A DNA stretch of 64,000 bases, taken from Eriocheir sinensis. Its lineage: Eukaryota; Arthropoda; Malacostraca; Decapoda; Varunidae. Every line of letters begins with the position of its first letter. The first letter of the stretch is position 1. Positions 11,447 to 24,640 of the stretch are shown here, one piece after another. The stretch covers positions 17,124,345 through 17,188,344 of the forward strand of contig NC_066543.1 in the NCBI RefSeq assembly GCF_024679095.1, given 5' to 3'. The notes beneath the pieces are model-generated. The model saw only the letters and a program-made list of their open reading frames with translations, was not told the DNA's origin and made no database searches. Made by a program: the position numbers and the translations under genes.

Positions 11447-11792
11447 AGGCGGTGGCTGAGTGACCAGTGTGCGGGCACGGTGTCCTGAAGGACCCTGTTC
11501 CAAGTCCCGCCCGCCGCTACAAGTCGACAATTTTCAGTCATTGCCTAATGGCTTAAGACTATCCACATGTTGTCCTAATGACCACATATCAACCCGGACT
11601 CTGGCAAAACTCTCTAATGAGGATCAAATATGAACTCTCTAGAGAGGATCAAAGATGAACTCTGGGGGTAGCATGAGCCAAGCAAGAATGGTGCTGCTAT
11701 AAAACACTTGCCTGCGTCATTACAGGCTGGGGACAACCAGCAGGTCCCATCAAGAAAGCCTACCGGCGCTAAAGGGCGAAACTAAAAAAGAA
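11447..11792 (+). mobile_element. SINE, family A copy
   Basis: Head GAGGCGGTGGCTGAGTGACC with a B-box-like TTCCAAGTCCCG, then a body with ACTATCCACATG, ATCAACCCGGACTC, AGATGAACTC, GGTAGCATGAGCCAA, AAACACTTGCCTGCG and a tail ending CTACCGGCGCTAAAGGGCGA plus A-rich sequence. The same order of blocks recurs in other copies in the window. Confidence 0.75.
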
Positions 11793-12660
11793 AAAAAATC
11801 TAACACAACCCAAACTTAACCCAACTGAATTACCCCTAACTGCCTAACTAAGCCTAACATTTGTGTAAATTTTGAGACAGACTGCTGAAAGAAGGTGAAA
11901 AAGATAAACATAAATCGTGCTTTAATCGCGTAAAATCAACACCACTCCCGTCTCCTAAGGTCCCCCATCCCACCGTCCCTTACCCCATATCCCATATCCT
12001 TGAAAGTCCTCCATCTCATCAGCCCTTTCCTCATCAACATACCCCACGGGCTCGAAACCTCATCATTTCTCCATCTCATCATCTCTTTCCTCTAACACGT
12101 CCCATATCATCGAAATTCCCTTCATCGTACTGCCCCTTTACCCATCATCACTTACCATATCCTCTAAAGGCCCAACGCCCTTCTCCCTCGTCCCTCTCCC
12201 GCCCCGCTCCACTACCCTCCCCTTACGTCCCTTCCCACCCCCGGCCACCCTCACCAGGACCAACCCTCACCACCCTCTCCGCGCCGGCTCATCCCCGCGC
12301 CCCGGCCGCCTCCCCGTCAGTGTGCTACAGGTGGTTGTCTTGACGACTGTGCAAGGTGACCGGTCTCCACGCGTTTTCACCTGCCCGTCTGCTTTTCAAC
12401 CCCTTGCCTCTTCCTAAGGCGCTACACCCTCCGCATAGTCTGCCCTCAAGGGTCGCTCCAGTCTGAGGAAATTTAATTAAAGCGTAAAGAGGCCAAGAAG
12501 ACTTAACTAGAACGTTCGAAGTGGAGCGAGTTTATCTTTTCTTGTGCTTTTCATTCCCAGTGTGCAAATACTCGAGCTGCTGGTGAACAGAAAAAGGTGG
12601 TGATTGAACTATTCCAATATTCACACGTTTCCACTGGAGGACAACTCATGGCGCCTAAAA
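11793..12660. other. No gene recognised
   Basis: C-rich, low-complexity stretch with many CCC/ATC strings from 11940 to 12310, then unique sequence. No convincing ORF or repeat. Confidence 0.35.
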
Positions 12661-12672
12661 GCTAAACATGAC

Positions 12673-12962
12673 TCAACAGGTGGCGAAGAGAAAAAGTGAA
12701 ACGTGAGTCATTCAAGCTCCTAAAACTAGTCTATGTCGAGGAAGTTCACAGCAAAATATTCATGACACAGAGCTGTCAATAAACCCAATTGGACGCAAGA
12801 GAGCTGGAGACTAGCAGAGGTGAACACTGCCAGTGTCGAAGAGAAAGAAGAGAAACTTGAATCCTGCAAGGTCCTAAAACTAGTATTTGACGAGAGGTTC
12901 ACAACAAAATATCCATGAAAGTGAAAAGTCAATAAAACGAGTAGACGTAAAAGAGTTGGACA
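12673..12962. repeat. Diverged tandem duplication, about 154-bp unit
   Basis: 12673-12804 and 12833-12962 share an ordered series of blocks: CGAAGAGAAA, CCTAAAACTAGT, GAGG.AGTTCACA.CAAAATAT.CATGA, GTCAATAAA and AAGAG.TGGA. The spacing is 153-154 bp. Divergence is large, so the duplication is old. Neither copy is coding. Confidence 0.6.
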
Positions 12963-13235
12963 CTAAATATTTTTTTCCAACGAGGTATCGGTGTCTTCAG
13001 CGAGTGGCTGGATGGCATGACGGGGGAGCGAACTGAGGGCAACCACCTCTTGCGTCCCTCGATCAACACGAAGAGGCGAGACTCCGCAGCGACACGACAC
13101 AAGGCGAAGGAAGACTAAGGGAGGGACGGCAAACTAGTGGAGTCGCTCAGTCACCAACCAGGACCAAGATGAAGGGTAAGAATGATCTGTTAGGGACAGG
13201 TAAAAGCATGTCGGAGGAGGAGAAGCAGGAGGAGC

Positions 13236-13248
13236 AGGAGTATTATTA

Positions 13249-13329
<81 letters not shown>

Positions 13330-13471
13330 GAAGTAGTAGGAGGAGTAGTAGTAGTGGTAGTAGTAGTAGTAATAGTAGAAGTAATAGTAACAGTAGAGGT
13401 GATAGTAGTAGTGGAAGGTGGAGGAGGAGGATCAGGAAGAATAGTAGTAGTAGTAGTAGTAGTAGTAGTCG

Positions 13472-13512
<41 letters not shown>

Positions 13513-13576
13513 GTAGTAGTAGTAGTAGTAGTAGTAGTAATAATAGTAGTAGTAGTACGCAGTAGTAATAGTAACG

Positions 13577-13607
<31 letters not shown>

Positions 13608-13675
13608 CAGTAGTAAGAGGAGGAGGAGGAGGAGGAAGAAAAGAAAACAACAACAACAATAACAACAAATACTAC
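13236..13675. repeat. Compound trinucleotide array (ATT)n(AGT)n(AGG)n
   Basis: About 30 ATT units are followed by AGT/GTA, a second ATT block, more AGT and finally GGA and CAA units. All open frames here are homopolymeric artefacts. Confidence 0.9.
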
Positions 13676-13959
13676 TACTACAACTACGACAAGCAGAGGT
13701 GCTTTATATCGATTATACTCCCAGCGAAGATTCGAGTTTCGTTCGTAGTAAGTTCGCGCTGCTCAGCGGGTCTCGTTACTGTGCTAATTGTTTTGCCCGT
13801 CTCCATGCAACGTTACCCGCGTGTTTTGCCAGAGTCTTTTTTTATTTTAATTGCGTTCGTTCATCATCGTATTTTTTTCTTTCATATTTGTTAGTATGTT
13901 TTATCCTACAAGTTCGCGCGCACCATCTATTAATAGCACATCATATTTTATAGTTAACG

Positions 13960-14035
13960 AAGCAGCTAAAGGGCAAAAAAAGATAGAAACAAAGAAGTCC
14001 GCTCAGCACTGCCCCTAAAAAAAAAAATAGAAATG
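13960..14035 (-). mobile_element. 3' end fragment of Jockey-like LINE
   Basis: The sequence matches, in order, the 3' UTR blocks of the Jockey-like LINE at 37.4-39.4 kb (CAG.TAAAGGGCA.AAAAA, then GTCCGCTCAGCACTGC.CC). Only the tail region is present. Confidence 0.55.
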
Positions 14036-14401
14036 AGTGAGTGTGATTAAACCCACGACAAACGAGAAAAGATCGCAGTCCCTTCAGAGAAAAAAAGAAA
14101 AAATAGATACTAAATGACTCGCTCTACATATTATATTCATATATTCATAAACATTATTCTCATTTCCCTCGACAAATTACTAATGGCATGATGAAGGCCG
14201 GTAAACACGAGTGAGGATTTTCCAGACCAGCACAATTTGCATTTTATCCCCAAGATCAAGAGGCGGAGATGTGAAGGTTCCTTATAACGCACGGTAGCAT
14301 CATGGGCTGAATGCCTGCCGGGAGTGAGCCCATTCTGATACATAAACTACAAGCGCGTTTCAAGAGTGATACACATGCCGGGAGTGAATCAATTTAAACA
14401 A

Positions 14402-14800
14402 GTGGTTCTCAACCTTTGCAGAGGCTCCGAACCCTAACGAGAACCTCCGCACAGAGGGCGAACCCCTCAAGTATGAGAAAAAAAAATCATACAAAATGGA
14501 AAATAATTGCTTCAAAATACAAGAATATATTTGGATAATACAAACAATAAATTCCATTTTAAGTAATCCAAATTTTTTTTTTTAAATTCAACTTCAAAAT
14601 TGCAATGTGTTTCGGAGGGCCTTCGCCGAACCTGAGACTGGCTCACCGAACCAAAGATGCTCGTCCTGATACAAAGAAAAATCATATGCCAGGAAGTGTG
14701 CTCGTGCGACACCACCTTTACAAGTATGTTTATGTAAGAGTGTGCCAAGCCACACGTGCTGCAAAAACAAGAAAATCTCCGGAAATTTGAGTCACACAAT
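14402..14800. mobile_element. Probable hAT-like remnant
   Basis: Begins AGTGGTTCTCAACCTTTGCA, a hAT-type terminal sequence, and continues with CCGAACC and GGCGAACCCC blocks typical of such MITEs. A matching right terminus is not seen, so the copy is truncated and its right limit is approximate. Confidence 0.45.
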
Positions 14801-15529
14801 GTTTTCTTTTCAACTTGTCATTTGTATACCTTTCATCCTTTCTCTTGCAATGTTTTTCTCTCTTTGCAAGTGGCCGCGCGGAAATAACAATTAACTCTTG
14901 GGAAAAACAAGAAAATGATATAAATCTTCCTGCAGCGCCAAAGAATTCGTTTTCTGCTCGTGAATATTAATTCTCCGTCTCGCCAGGTGATGCAGACCCG
15001 AAGGTATGCACACGCCACGTTCTGGTGGCGGCGGTGGAGGTGATACGTCTGTGATATTGGGCAGTAAGGACAGGCCAGCACCGATATAAGGAATGAAGTT
15101 GATTTCTGATAGTCTCGCTTAAAGACGCTTCCATTATATCACTGCAGGGTCTGATACAAGCCAGTGATAGGTACGTCTTGCTTACATAAAAATTGGTGCT
15201 ACTATGTTTAACTTCCCATCAACACAAAGCTGCCACTAATAGGTTAGCAAAGTGAAACCAGGCGAGGTAGTTTTGACTTAACCACCGAGCCCTTTTAACA
15301 CCTCAGGGTGGCCGAGGGTGGCGCTGCCTGTGCATGAATCTCGCCTATTCCTGGCTATGGTTAACGTGGAGCAGAGCCAACCCCATTAACAATACTAGGA
15401 GAGAAATCTACACTGGCTCCCCCCAATTAACATTCTGATCCCCGACTAATGAGCTTCCTTGTATCTTTCTTGTATGCTTACTTGTATCATCTACATTACG
15501 AAGGAGAGGAGACAGTGTAACTAGGGCCA

Positions 15530-15935
15530 TATTCTTAAAAATTTCGGGGCTTAACCCACCCACATTTGATAAGGCTTTCATAGAGGTTGTGTTAATATTT
15601 CCATGGGTAGTTTTATAAGCCTAGTGATAGTTTGACAAGGCTTCTGTATCATGAACGTGAAAAGAATTCATGAGATTAACCCGACAAGCCATTTCGTGGC
15701 CATTCGAAATATTGTGAGGCGAAAGCGACTGAGCATATTGGCCTATAAGGACACTCACGTTTGGTAAGACTTTCAAAGAGGTTGTAACGCTAGTATTTCC
15801 ATGGGTAGTTTTATGAGTCTAGTGATAGTCTGACAAGGCCTCTGCACCAAGAACGTGAAAAGCACTCATGAGAACCCGACAAAACTCCTTTGTGGCTTTT
15901 GGGAATATTTGGTGCGAGGCGACACTGTCCGAGAA
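15530..15935. repeat. Two tandem copies of a ~200-bp dispersed repeat
   Basis: Both copies share ATTTCCATGGGTAGTTTTAT, CTAGTGATAGT.TGACAAGGC, GAACGTGAAAAG and CATGAGA..AACCCGACAA in the same order. The offset is about 205 bp. A third diverged copy is at 35.94-36.16 kb. The copies open with GGGCCATATTCT-like sequence, which suggests a MITE, but I cannot define matching ends. Confidence 0.65.
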
Positions 15936-16175
15936 TACATGACTGGGACGGGAAGAGTAAAGATAAAGTTGAGGGAATATGCTATAGCTGCGCGTGGCCT
16001 TGGTGCTCATCTCTGTCGCACTGGCCATTGAGCCTGTGGTGGAAAGCACAGGAAGAGGTAATTCGTATATGAAAGATGAATATGATAGTTGTCCTCCGGC
16101 GCTGAGCTTGATATAATACGATATCCTGTACGCCGCTGGACTGGTGGATAAAAAAATATCCGTGAGGAGAAAACT

Positions 16176-16420
<245 letters not shown>

Positions 16421-16671
16421 ATCCCCCACCCCCGGGTATCTTCAACAAAGTATCGCCTGACAATAACAAACTAAGAGGCTGTCCATCAAAGCGGGTGTCA
16501 AGGAAGAAACACAAGAGGCGCTATAAGCTCGGGCCTCATAATCATACTCTCGGCGGCATTATGAGTGTGGAAATAGAACCAAAACTTCAAAGATTACGGC
16601 AGGGAAAAGTGACACAACAGGAGGCCCTTGACATGAAAGTCTCGGGTAGATGACTTCCTACAAGGACGACG

Positions 16672-18575
<1,904 letters not shown>

Positions 18576-18589
18576 TACTTATTAGTTGG

Positions 18590-18900
18590 AAAGGAAAAGG
18601 GAAAGAAGATTGAGGAAGGCTGATTAGCTGACGGAACAGGGATAGTAGGACAGAGATAGAAATACAGTGGAGAGGAGAAAGATACGTGTGATATGAAGGG
18701 TAAGCTGACATTTACACGCAGAGAACAATGTTTTATTGAGAGCATAACTCCGGGGGTATCGAGACCATAGGGCTAACGGTAAATCGAAGAGTGAGACATC
18801 AATGAGAAAATCTGTTAATGAGAGGTAATTGAAGGGACGAATGGCCTTTGACTCCACACCCGACTCGAAGGACTTAATTCAATTCCGTCTTTATGAGCTT
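18590..18900. other. No feature recognised
   Basis: Unique sequence between the LINE and the minisatellite. The open frames are short and match nothing I know. Confidence 0.3.
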
Positions 18901-18925
18901 TGATCTTAAACGCGGTGGATATGAA

Positions 18926-19716
18926 CCCCTCACCCTTCTCCCTTACCCCCTCACTCTTCTCCCTTACCCCCTCACCCTTCTCCCTTACCCCCTCACCCTT
19001 CTCCCTTACCCCCTCACTCTTCTCCCTTACCCCCTCACCCTTCTCCCTTACCCCCTCACCCTTCTCCCTTACCCCCTCACTCTTCTCCCTTACCCCTCAC
19101 CTTCTCCCTTACCCCTCACCCTTCTCCTTACCCCCTCGCCCTTCTCCCCACTCCCCTCACACTTCTCCCTTAACCCCTCACCCTTCGCCCTTACCCCCTC
19201 GCCCTTCTCCCTTACCCCCTCACCCTTCTCCCTTACCCCCTCACCCTTCTCCCTTACCCCCTCGCCCTTCTCCCTTACCCCCTCACCCTTCTCCCTTACC
19301 CCTCACCCTTCTCCCTTACCCCTCACCCTTCTCCCACCCCCCTCGCCCTTCTCCCCACCCCCTCGCCCTTCTCCTTACCCCCTCACCCTTCTCCCCACTC
19401 CCCCTTACCCCTCACCCTTCTCCCTTACCCCCACGCCCTTCTCCCTTACCCCCACACCCTTCTCCCTTACCCCTCACCCTTCTCCTTACCCCTCACCCTT
19501 CTCCCTTACCCCTCACCCTTCTCCCTTACCCCCTCACCCTTCTCCCTTACCCCCTCACCCTTCTCCCTTACCCCCTCACCCTTCTCCCCTACTCCCTCGC
19601 CCTTCTCCCTTACCCCCTCACCCTTCTCCCCTACTCCCTCGCCCTTCTCCCTTACCCCCTCACCCTTCTCCCTTACCCCCTCGCCCTTCTCCCTTACCCC
19701 CTCACCCTTCTCCCTT
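18926..19716. repeat. 21-bp minisatellite, C/T-rich on plus strand
   Basis: About 38 units of CTTCTCCCTTACCCCCTCACC and close variants (A/G at one site, occasional 1-bp losses). Because 21 is a multiple of three, long open frames of nearly 300 codons run across both strands. They change frame at unit-length variants and are not genes. Confidence 0.92.
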
Positions 19717-20329
19717 ACGTGCTCCAATTATGAGACGCGTAGCCCACACAAAAGGGGGAATAAGCCCTTGCAGAGACTCAGTTTCCGGGTGAGGACAAGA
19801 GCGTACTGACTGCAACAAATCACAACACCTCAACAACACCCCGGGTAGCCCTACGTCTGCTAATTTGTACATAACATTCCGATTTATGCGATTTGTGGCT
19901 GATGTACTAAAAATATATTATCCAAAATACAAAAGATCGATGAGCATTACTTGATTTTGACAATTTGTACATATCTTTTTCAATTAGTTCGCATATGAGG
20001 AGAAAAATAGTCTGGGGAGCTCGAATGATACTAAGAAAATATAATTCTCCCCAAAAGATGGATGAACATTATTATTTTTGACAATATTCCTTTTCATAGC
20101 TCGTCAATGCTTTAGAGTTGTGTTTTTACGAGACAAAGATATTAATGGAGAACTCCCAAGGCCATTTATGTGTAGAGGGCAGCACTGTGCCCATCCGTCC
20201 TTCCGTCTGGAAGCGGCGACTTCATAACATAATACGCAGTAATTCCTAAGGGTCTTGCAAAATTAACTTGCCATCCTAGGCGTCACTGTTATTATTGCTT
20301 ATTGATATCACAGTCACTAGAATCATCGG

Positions 20330-21775
20330 TTCAATGTGCTCAGCGCCCGTGAAGACCCTATAGAACTGTGGGATACCTTCAAACGTGAGACTCTTCGAGG
20401 TGCCAAGGAGTGCATTAGAGAGTGCCCGAGATCTAGGAGTGAATTTGCTTCGGTGGAGACGCTGGAAAATATTGAGAAGAGTCGCGCTGCCAGACTTGCT
20501 GGGAGTCGGGACCAATACAGGGCTCTGTCGGGTAGGACTAGAGCTCTCCTGAGGAGAGACAAGGAGAGGTATGTCAGGGGTCTCGCTGAGGGAGTCGAGG
20601 GCTATTTAAATGCGAATGACTTCCGACCTGCTTACCGAGCCCTGAAGAAGCTTCGCTCCATGTCTCCCTCTCAGGTGAGAGCTATCCGAACAGCTGATGG
20701 CTGCCTCGTGTTGGACATAGATGGGCAGAGGGCTTGTTGGGCTGAGTTGTACACGGGTTGCATGCGGTCTTGACTTGAGAGTACTTTGAGCAGTTGTACA
20801 CGGCAGACCCTCCAGCTTCCATGTTGCTGGGCTGCAGGTGGCGGATGCCGATCCACCCATCGACAAAAGCCCGCTCTCTCTTGCCGAAGTCATGCAGAGA
20901 GGCCGTGGCAAAGTTGAGGGGTGGAAAGGCACCTGGCATCTGTTACATCAGTGCGGAACTGCTCAAAGCTGGAGGTGAGGCCATGATCCATGGGTTGCAT
21001 GCGGTCTTGACTGCCGTATCTGGTACCATTCCTCCTAACTGGTCGTCCCTTCAAGTCTCCTGGGCCAAGACCAAGGTACAGGTGTTTGGAGGCTTGCTAG
21101 ATGAAACATTAGCCTGTACATGCGTGTGGCGAGGACATTAAGATCTCGTGAAGTTTCACATACCTTGGTAGTGCAGTTCATAACAACATCGAGTCTCGCC
21201 AGGAAGTCTTACAGCGGATTGGCTTGGCCCACGGTGTTATGGATTCGCTCAGCACGTGTATATGGCGTTGTCGATACCTGTGCAGAAGGACAAAGATCCG
21301 CATCTTCAAGTCCCTTGTGCTCCCTGTTTTACTCTATGGCTGTGAGACATGGACACTAAATGGGGACTTGGAGAGGCGGATTGATGCATTTGGTAATAAA
21401 TGTCTACGCAGAATCATGGGATATCGATGGAATGACCTTGTGTCAAACCGATGACTACTCTGTGAGACTGATTCGACATATATTACCTGCATAGTCCGTC
21501 AACGCCCACTCCGGCTATACGAGCACTTGGCACGTTACCCAGAAGCTGATCCTGCTCATCGGGTTGTCTCTGTAAGAGACAATCCTGAGTGGAGGAGGCC
21601 AAGGGGACGCCCATGGAGTTCGTGACTTGAGCAAATCGATGGATCCATCCAGGAGGTACTCAGGATGGGAAGGGGGCCTGCATGGAGACTCGCCCGGAGG
21701 GCCCCTCGGACTTGGCGTCGTAGGGTGGGCGAGGCGACGCGCCCCCCGGCGTATGCCCCCATTGAGTGATTTATT
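20330..21775 (+). mobile_element. LINE remnant with deleted RT core
   Basis: The plus strand carries a pre-RT region (20336-20773; RGAKECIRECPRSRSEF, QRACWAELYTGC), the start of the RT domain (20841-21050; AVAKLRGGKAPGICYISAEL), then a jump to the post-RT region (FKSLVLPVLLYGCETWTL, about 21300-21454) and the C-terminal end finishing near 21768. RT motifs between 'IPPNWSS' and the post-RT part are absent. The 3' end is TTGATTGA-like. A second copy of its 3' end is at 59.66-59.91 kb. The YGCETWTL signature is common in RTE/craniofacial-protein-2-type LINEs; the clade is tentative. Confidence 0.75.
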
Positions 21776-21861
21776 GATTGAAAATCATTAAACTTTTGAG
21801 TATATGATAATTACCATATTTTTTTTTTCATTACCAATGTTACCAACCGTACATCACATCA

Positions 21862-23465
21862 TCTACCCACTCCATACACCATCACCATCATCGTCGCCGC
21901 CACTCCACACATCATCATTATCATCGTCTCTACCACTCCATACACCATCATTATCATCGTCTCTACCACTCCACACATCATCATTATCATCGTCTCTACC
22001 ACTCCATACATCATCATTATCATCGTCTCTACCACTCCACACATCATCATTATCATCGTCTCTACCACTCCATACATCATCATTATCATCGTCTCTACCA
22101 CTCCATACATCATCATTATCATCGTCTCTACCACTCCACACATCATCATTATCATCGTCTCTACCACTCCATACACCATCATCATTATCATCGTCTCCAC
22201 CACTCCATACACCATCATCATTATCATCGTCTCCACCACTCCACACATCATCATTATCATCGTCTCTACCACTCCATACATCATCATTATCATCGTCTCT
22301 ACCACTCCACACATCATCATTATCATCGTCTCTACCACTCCACACATCATCATTATCATCGTCTCTACCACTCCACACATCATCATTATCATCGTCTCTA
22401 CCACTCCACACATCATCATCATCGGCTCCACCACTCCATACATCATCATCATCATCGTCTCCACCACTCCATACACCATCATCATTATCATCGTCTCCAC
22501 CACTCCATACACCATCATCATCATCGTCTCCACCACTCCATACACCATCATCATTATCATCGTCTCCACCACTCCATACACCATCATCATTATCATCGTC
22601 TCCACCACTCCATACACCATCATCATTATCATCATCGTCTCTACCACTCCACACATCATCATTATCATCGTCTCTACCACTCCATACATCATCATCATCA
22701 TCGTCTCTACAACTTCATACACCATCATCATTATCATCGTCTCCACCACTCCATACATCATCATCATCGGCTCCACCACTCTATACACCATCATCACTAT
22801 CGGCTCTACCCACTCCATACATCATCATCACTATCGGCTCTACCCACTCCATACATCATCATCACTATCGGCTCTACCCACTCCATACACCATCATCACT
22901 ATCGGCTCTACCCACTCCATACATCATCATCACTATCGGCTCTACCCACTCCATACACCATCATCACTATCGGCTCTACCCACTCCATACACCATCATCA
23001 CTATCGGCTCTACCCACTCCATACATCATCATCACTATCGGCTCTACCCACTCCATACACCATCATCACTATCGGCTCTACCCACTCCATACACCATCAT
23101 CACTATCGGCTCTACCCACTCCATACATCATCATCACTATCGGCTCTACCCACTCCATACACCATCATCACTATCGGCTCCACCCACTCCATACATCATC
23201 ATCATCGGCTCCCCCACTCCATACACCATCATCACTATCGGCTCTACCCACTCCATACATCATCATCACTATCGGCTCTACCCACTCCATACACCATCAT
23301 CACTATCGGCTCTACCCACTCCATACATCATCATCATCGGCTCCACCACCCCATACATCATCATCATCGGCTCCACCACTCTATACACCATCATCACTAT
23401 CGGCTCTACCCACTCCATACATCATCATCACTATCGGCTCTACCCACTCCATACACCATCATCGT
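21862..23465. repeat. 33/34-bp minisatellite (1.6 kb)
   Basis: The left part (to about 22760) repeats a 33-bp unit built on CATCATCATTATCATCGTCT plus CTACCACTCCACA. The right part repeats a 34-bp unit (CACTATCGGCTCTACCCACT plus CCATACATCATCAT). The 33-bp units keep one reading frame (11-residue repeats), whereas the 34-bp units rotate through all three frames with a 34-residue period. The 571-codon open frame is therefore a repeat artefact. Confidence 0.92.
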
Positions 23466-23859
23466 CTCCGGCCACTCCTTCTCCTTCCTAGTATTGTTGA
23501 CGTTCGCATAACAAAGTGAACGCAGATCAAAGGCGCCGAGTTGACAATGACTAGCACAACGGTATTAGCCACACGCTTGCAGTCTCCCTCACCCAAATCC
23601 CTGGCTCGGTGTTTTCTTCTTGCGAGTCTACACGGAAATCCCGGTTTTTCTTCTTTTTCTTAATTACCAAAGTATGCCAGGAATGCCTTTGTGTTTGTTT
23701 ATTATTGTGTTTGCTTCACTTTGAACGGCGATGCTCGTTCCGAGCCGGCACATACATGACTGATTTTTTTTTGTCTATCTCGGTTCTGGTTTCAATCTAC
23801 GTGTAAATTTTTATATTGAATCAAATTCGTCACTCCAGATCTGCGAATTCTACGCGTCA

Positions 23860-23897
23860 TAGATAGATAGATATAGCAATCTATCTATCTGTCTATC

Positions 23898-23951
<54 letters not shown>

Positions 23952-23952
23952 C
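23860..23952. repeat. Inverted (GATA)n/(CTAT)n and (GA)n
   Basis: ATAGATAGATAGATA followed 7 bases later by TCTATCTATCTGTCTATC forms a short hairpin, next to about 24 GA units. Confidence 0.85.
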
Positions 23953-24303
23953 CCCCTAAACTACAATCACCTCTTGTCAGACCTTGTCCACAGCCTCGCT
24001 CCCCAAGTTAAGATTACTTGGAAGGCGATGGAAGGGACGGAGCCTTTCTGAGTGAGTGGATGATGGGCAACGCGGAGGCGGACATTAGGAAACAAAACAA
24101 AACCAACAGCAGTGTTATCAGGTGGCTTTCCAACTGTCTTTGATACTGACTGAAACTAACATTTATCGAAGAGGCAAATTATCCTCATCGCCTTTCTCTT
24201 TAAATTTGTTCTGCTGGACGAAGGGACATTTCCAAACAACCCACAGCAGTGTTTTCAGGTGACCTTCGAAATGTCTTTGGTACTGATGGAAACATAAACG
24301 ACA

Positions 24304-24457
24304 TCTCGAAAGCATTTGACAAAGTCTGGCACAAATCTCTGCTTTCTTAACTACTCTCCTACGGATTCTATCTCTCTCTCTGTACTTTCCTCTCCAATTT
24401 CCTTTCCGGCCGTTCTATCTCTGCTGTGGTAGACGGTCAATGTTCTTCCCCTAAACC
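24304..24457 (+). mobile_element. Jockey-like LINE RT fragment
   Basis: Encodes DISKAFDKVWHKSLLS, then a stop, then SYGF...FLSGRSISAVVDGQ, the palm region of the same RT that is present more completely at 25.25-26.0 kb. It is cut at 24457 by a hAT-like terminus. Confidence 0.8.
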
Positions 24458-24640
24458 AGGGGTGTGCAACCTTTTCACTTGAAGGGCCACTATTCAAGAA
24501 TCGTATGTAATGGAAGGCTGCACATCGAGGTGTTTACAATGACGCTATAGTAAAAAACAACAGCAAAATTAGTCCTTTATTTTGAACATATGAAAAACAT
24601 TGTGCGATATAAGAAGCCTTAACACAGGATATGTGAATGT
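24458..24640. mobile_element. hAT-like terminal fragment
   Basis: Begins CAGGGGTGTGCAACCTTTTC, a typical hAT terminus, and continues to the point where LINE coding sequence resumes near 24640. The other end is missing. Confidence 0.55.

Noticed and set aside
11355..11450. CCTAACCTAACC as an interstitial arthropod telomere (TTAGG)n
   Set aside because: Only two or three units in a region of generic CCAAACC/AACCTAA bias.
18893..19792. Nearly 300-codon Pro/Leu/Ser open frames on both strands
   Set aside because: Product of a 21-bp tandem repeat; frames swap at units with 1-bp loss.
21804..23519. 571-codon His/Ser/Leu frame and antisense Met/Val/Glu frame
   Set aside because: Explained by the 33/34-bp minisatellite. 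The 34-residue periodicity is frame rotation, not protein design.
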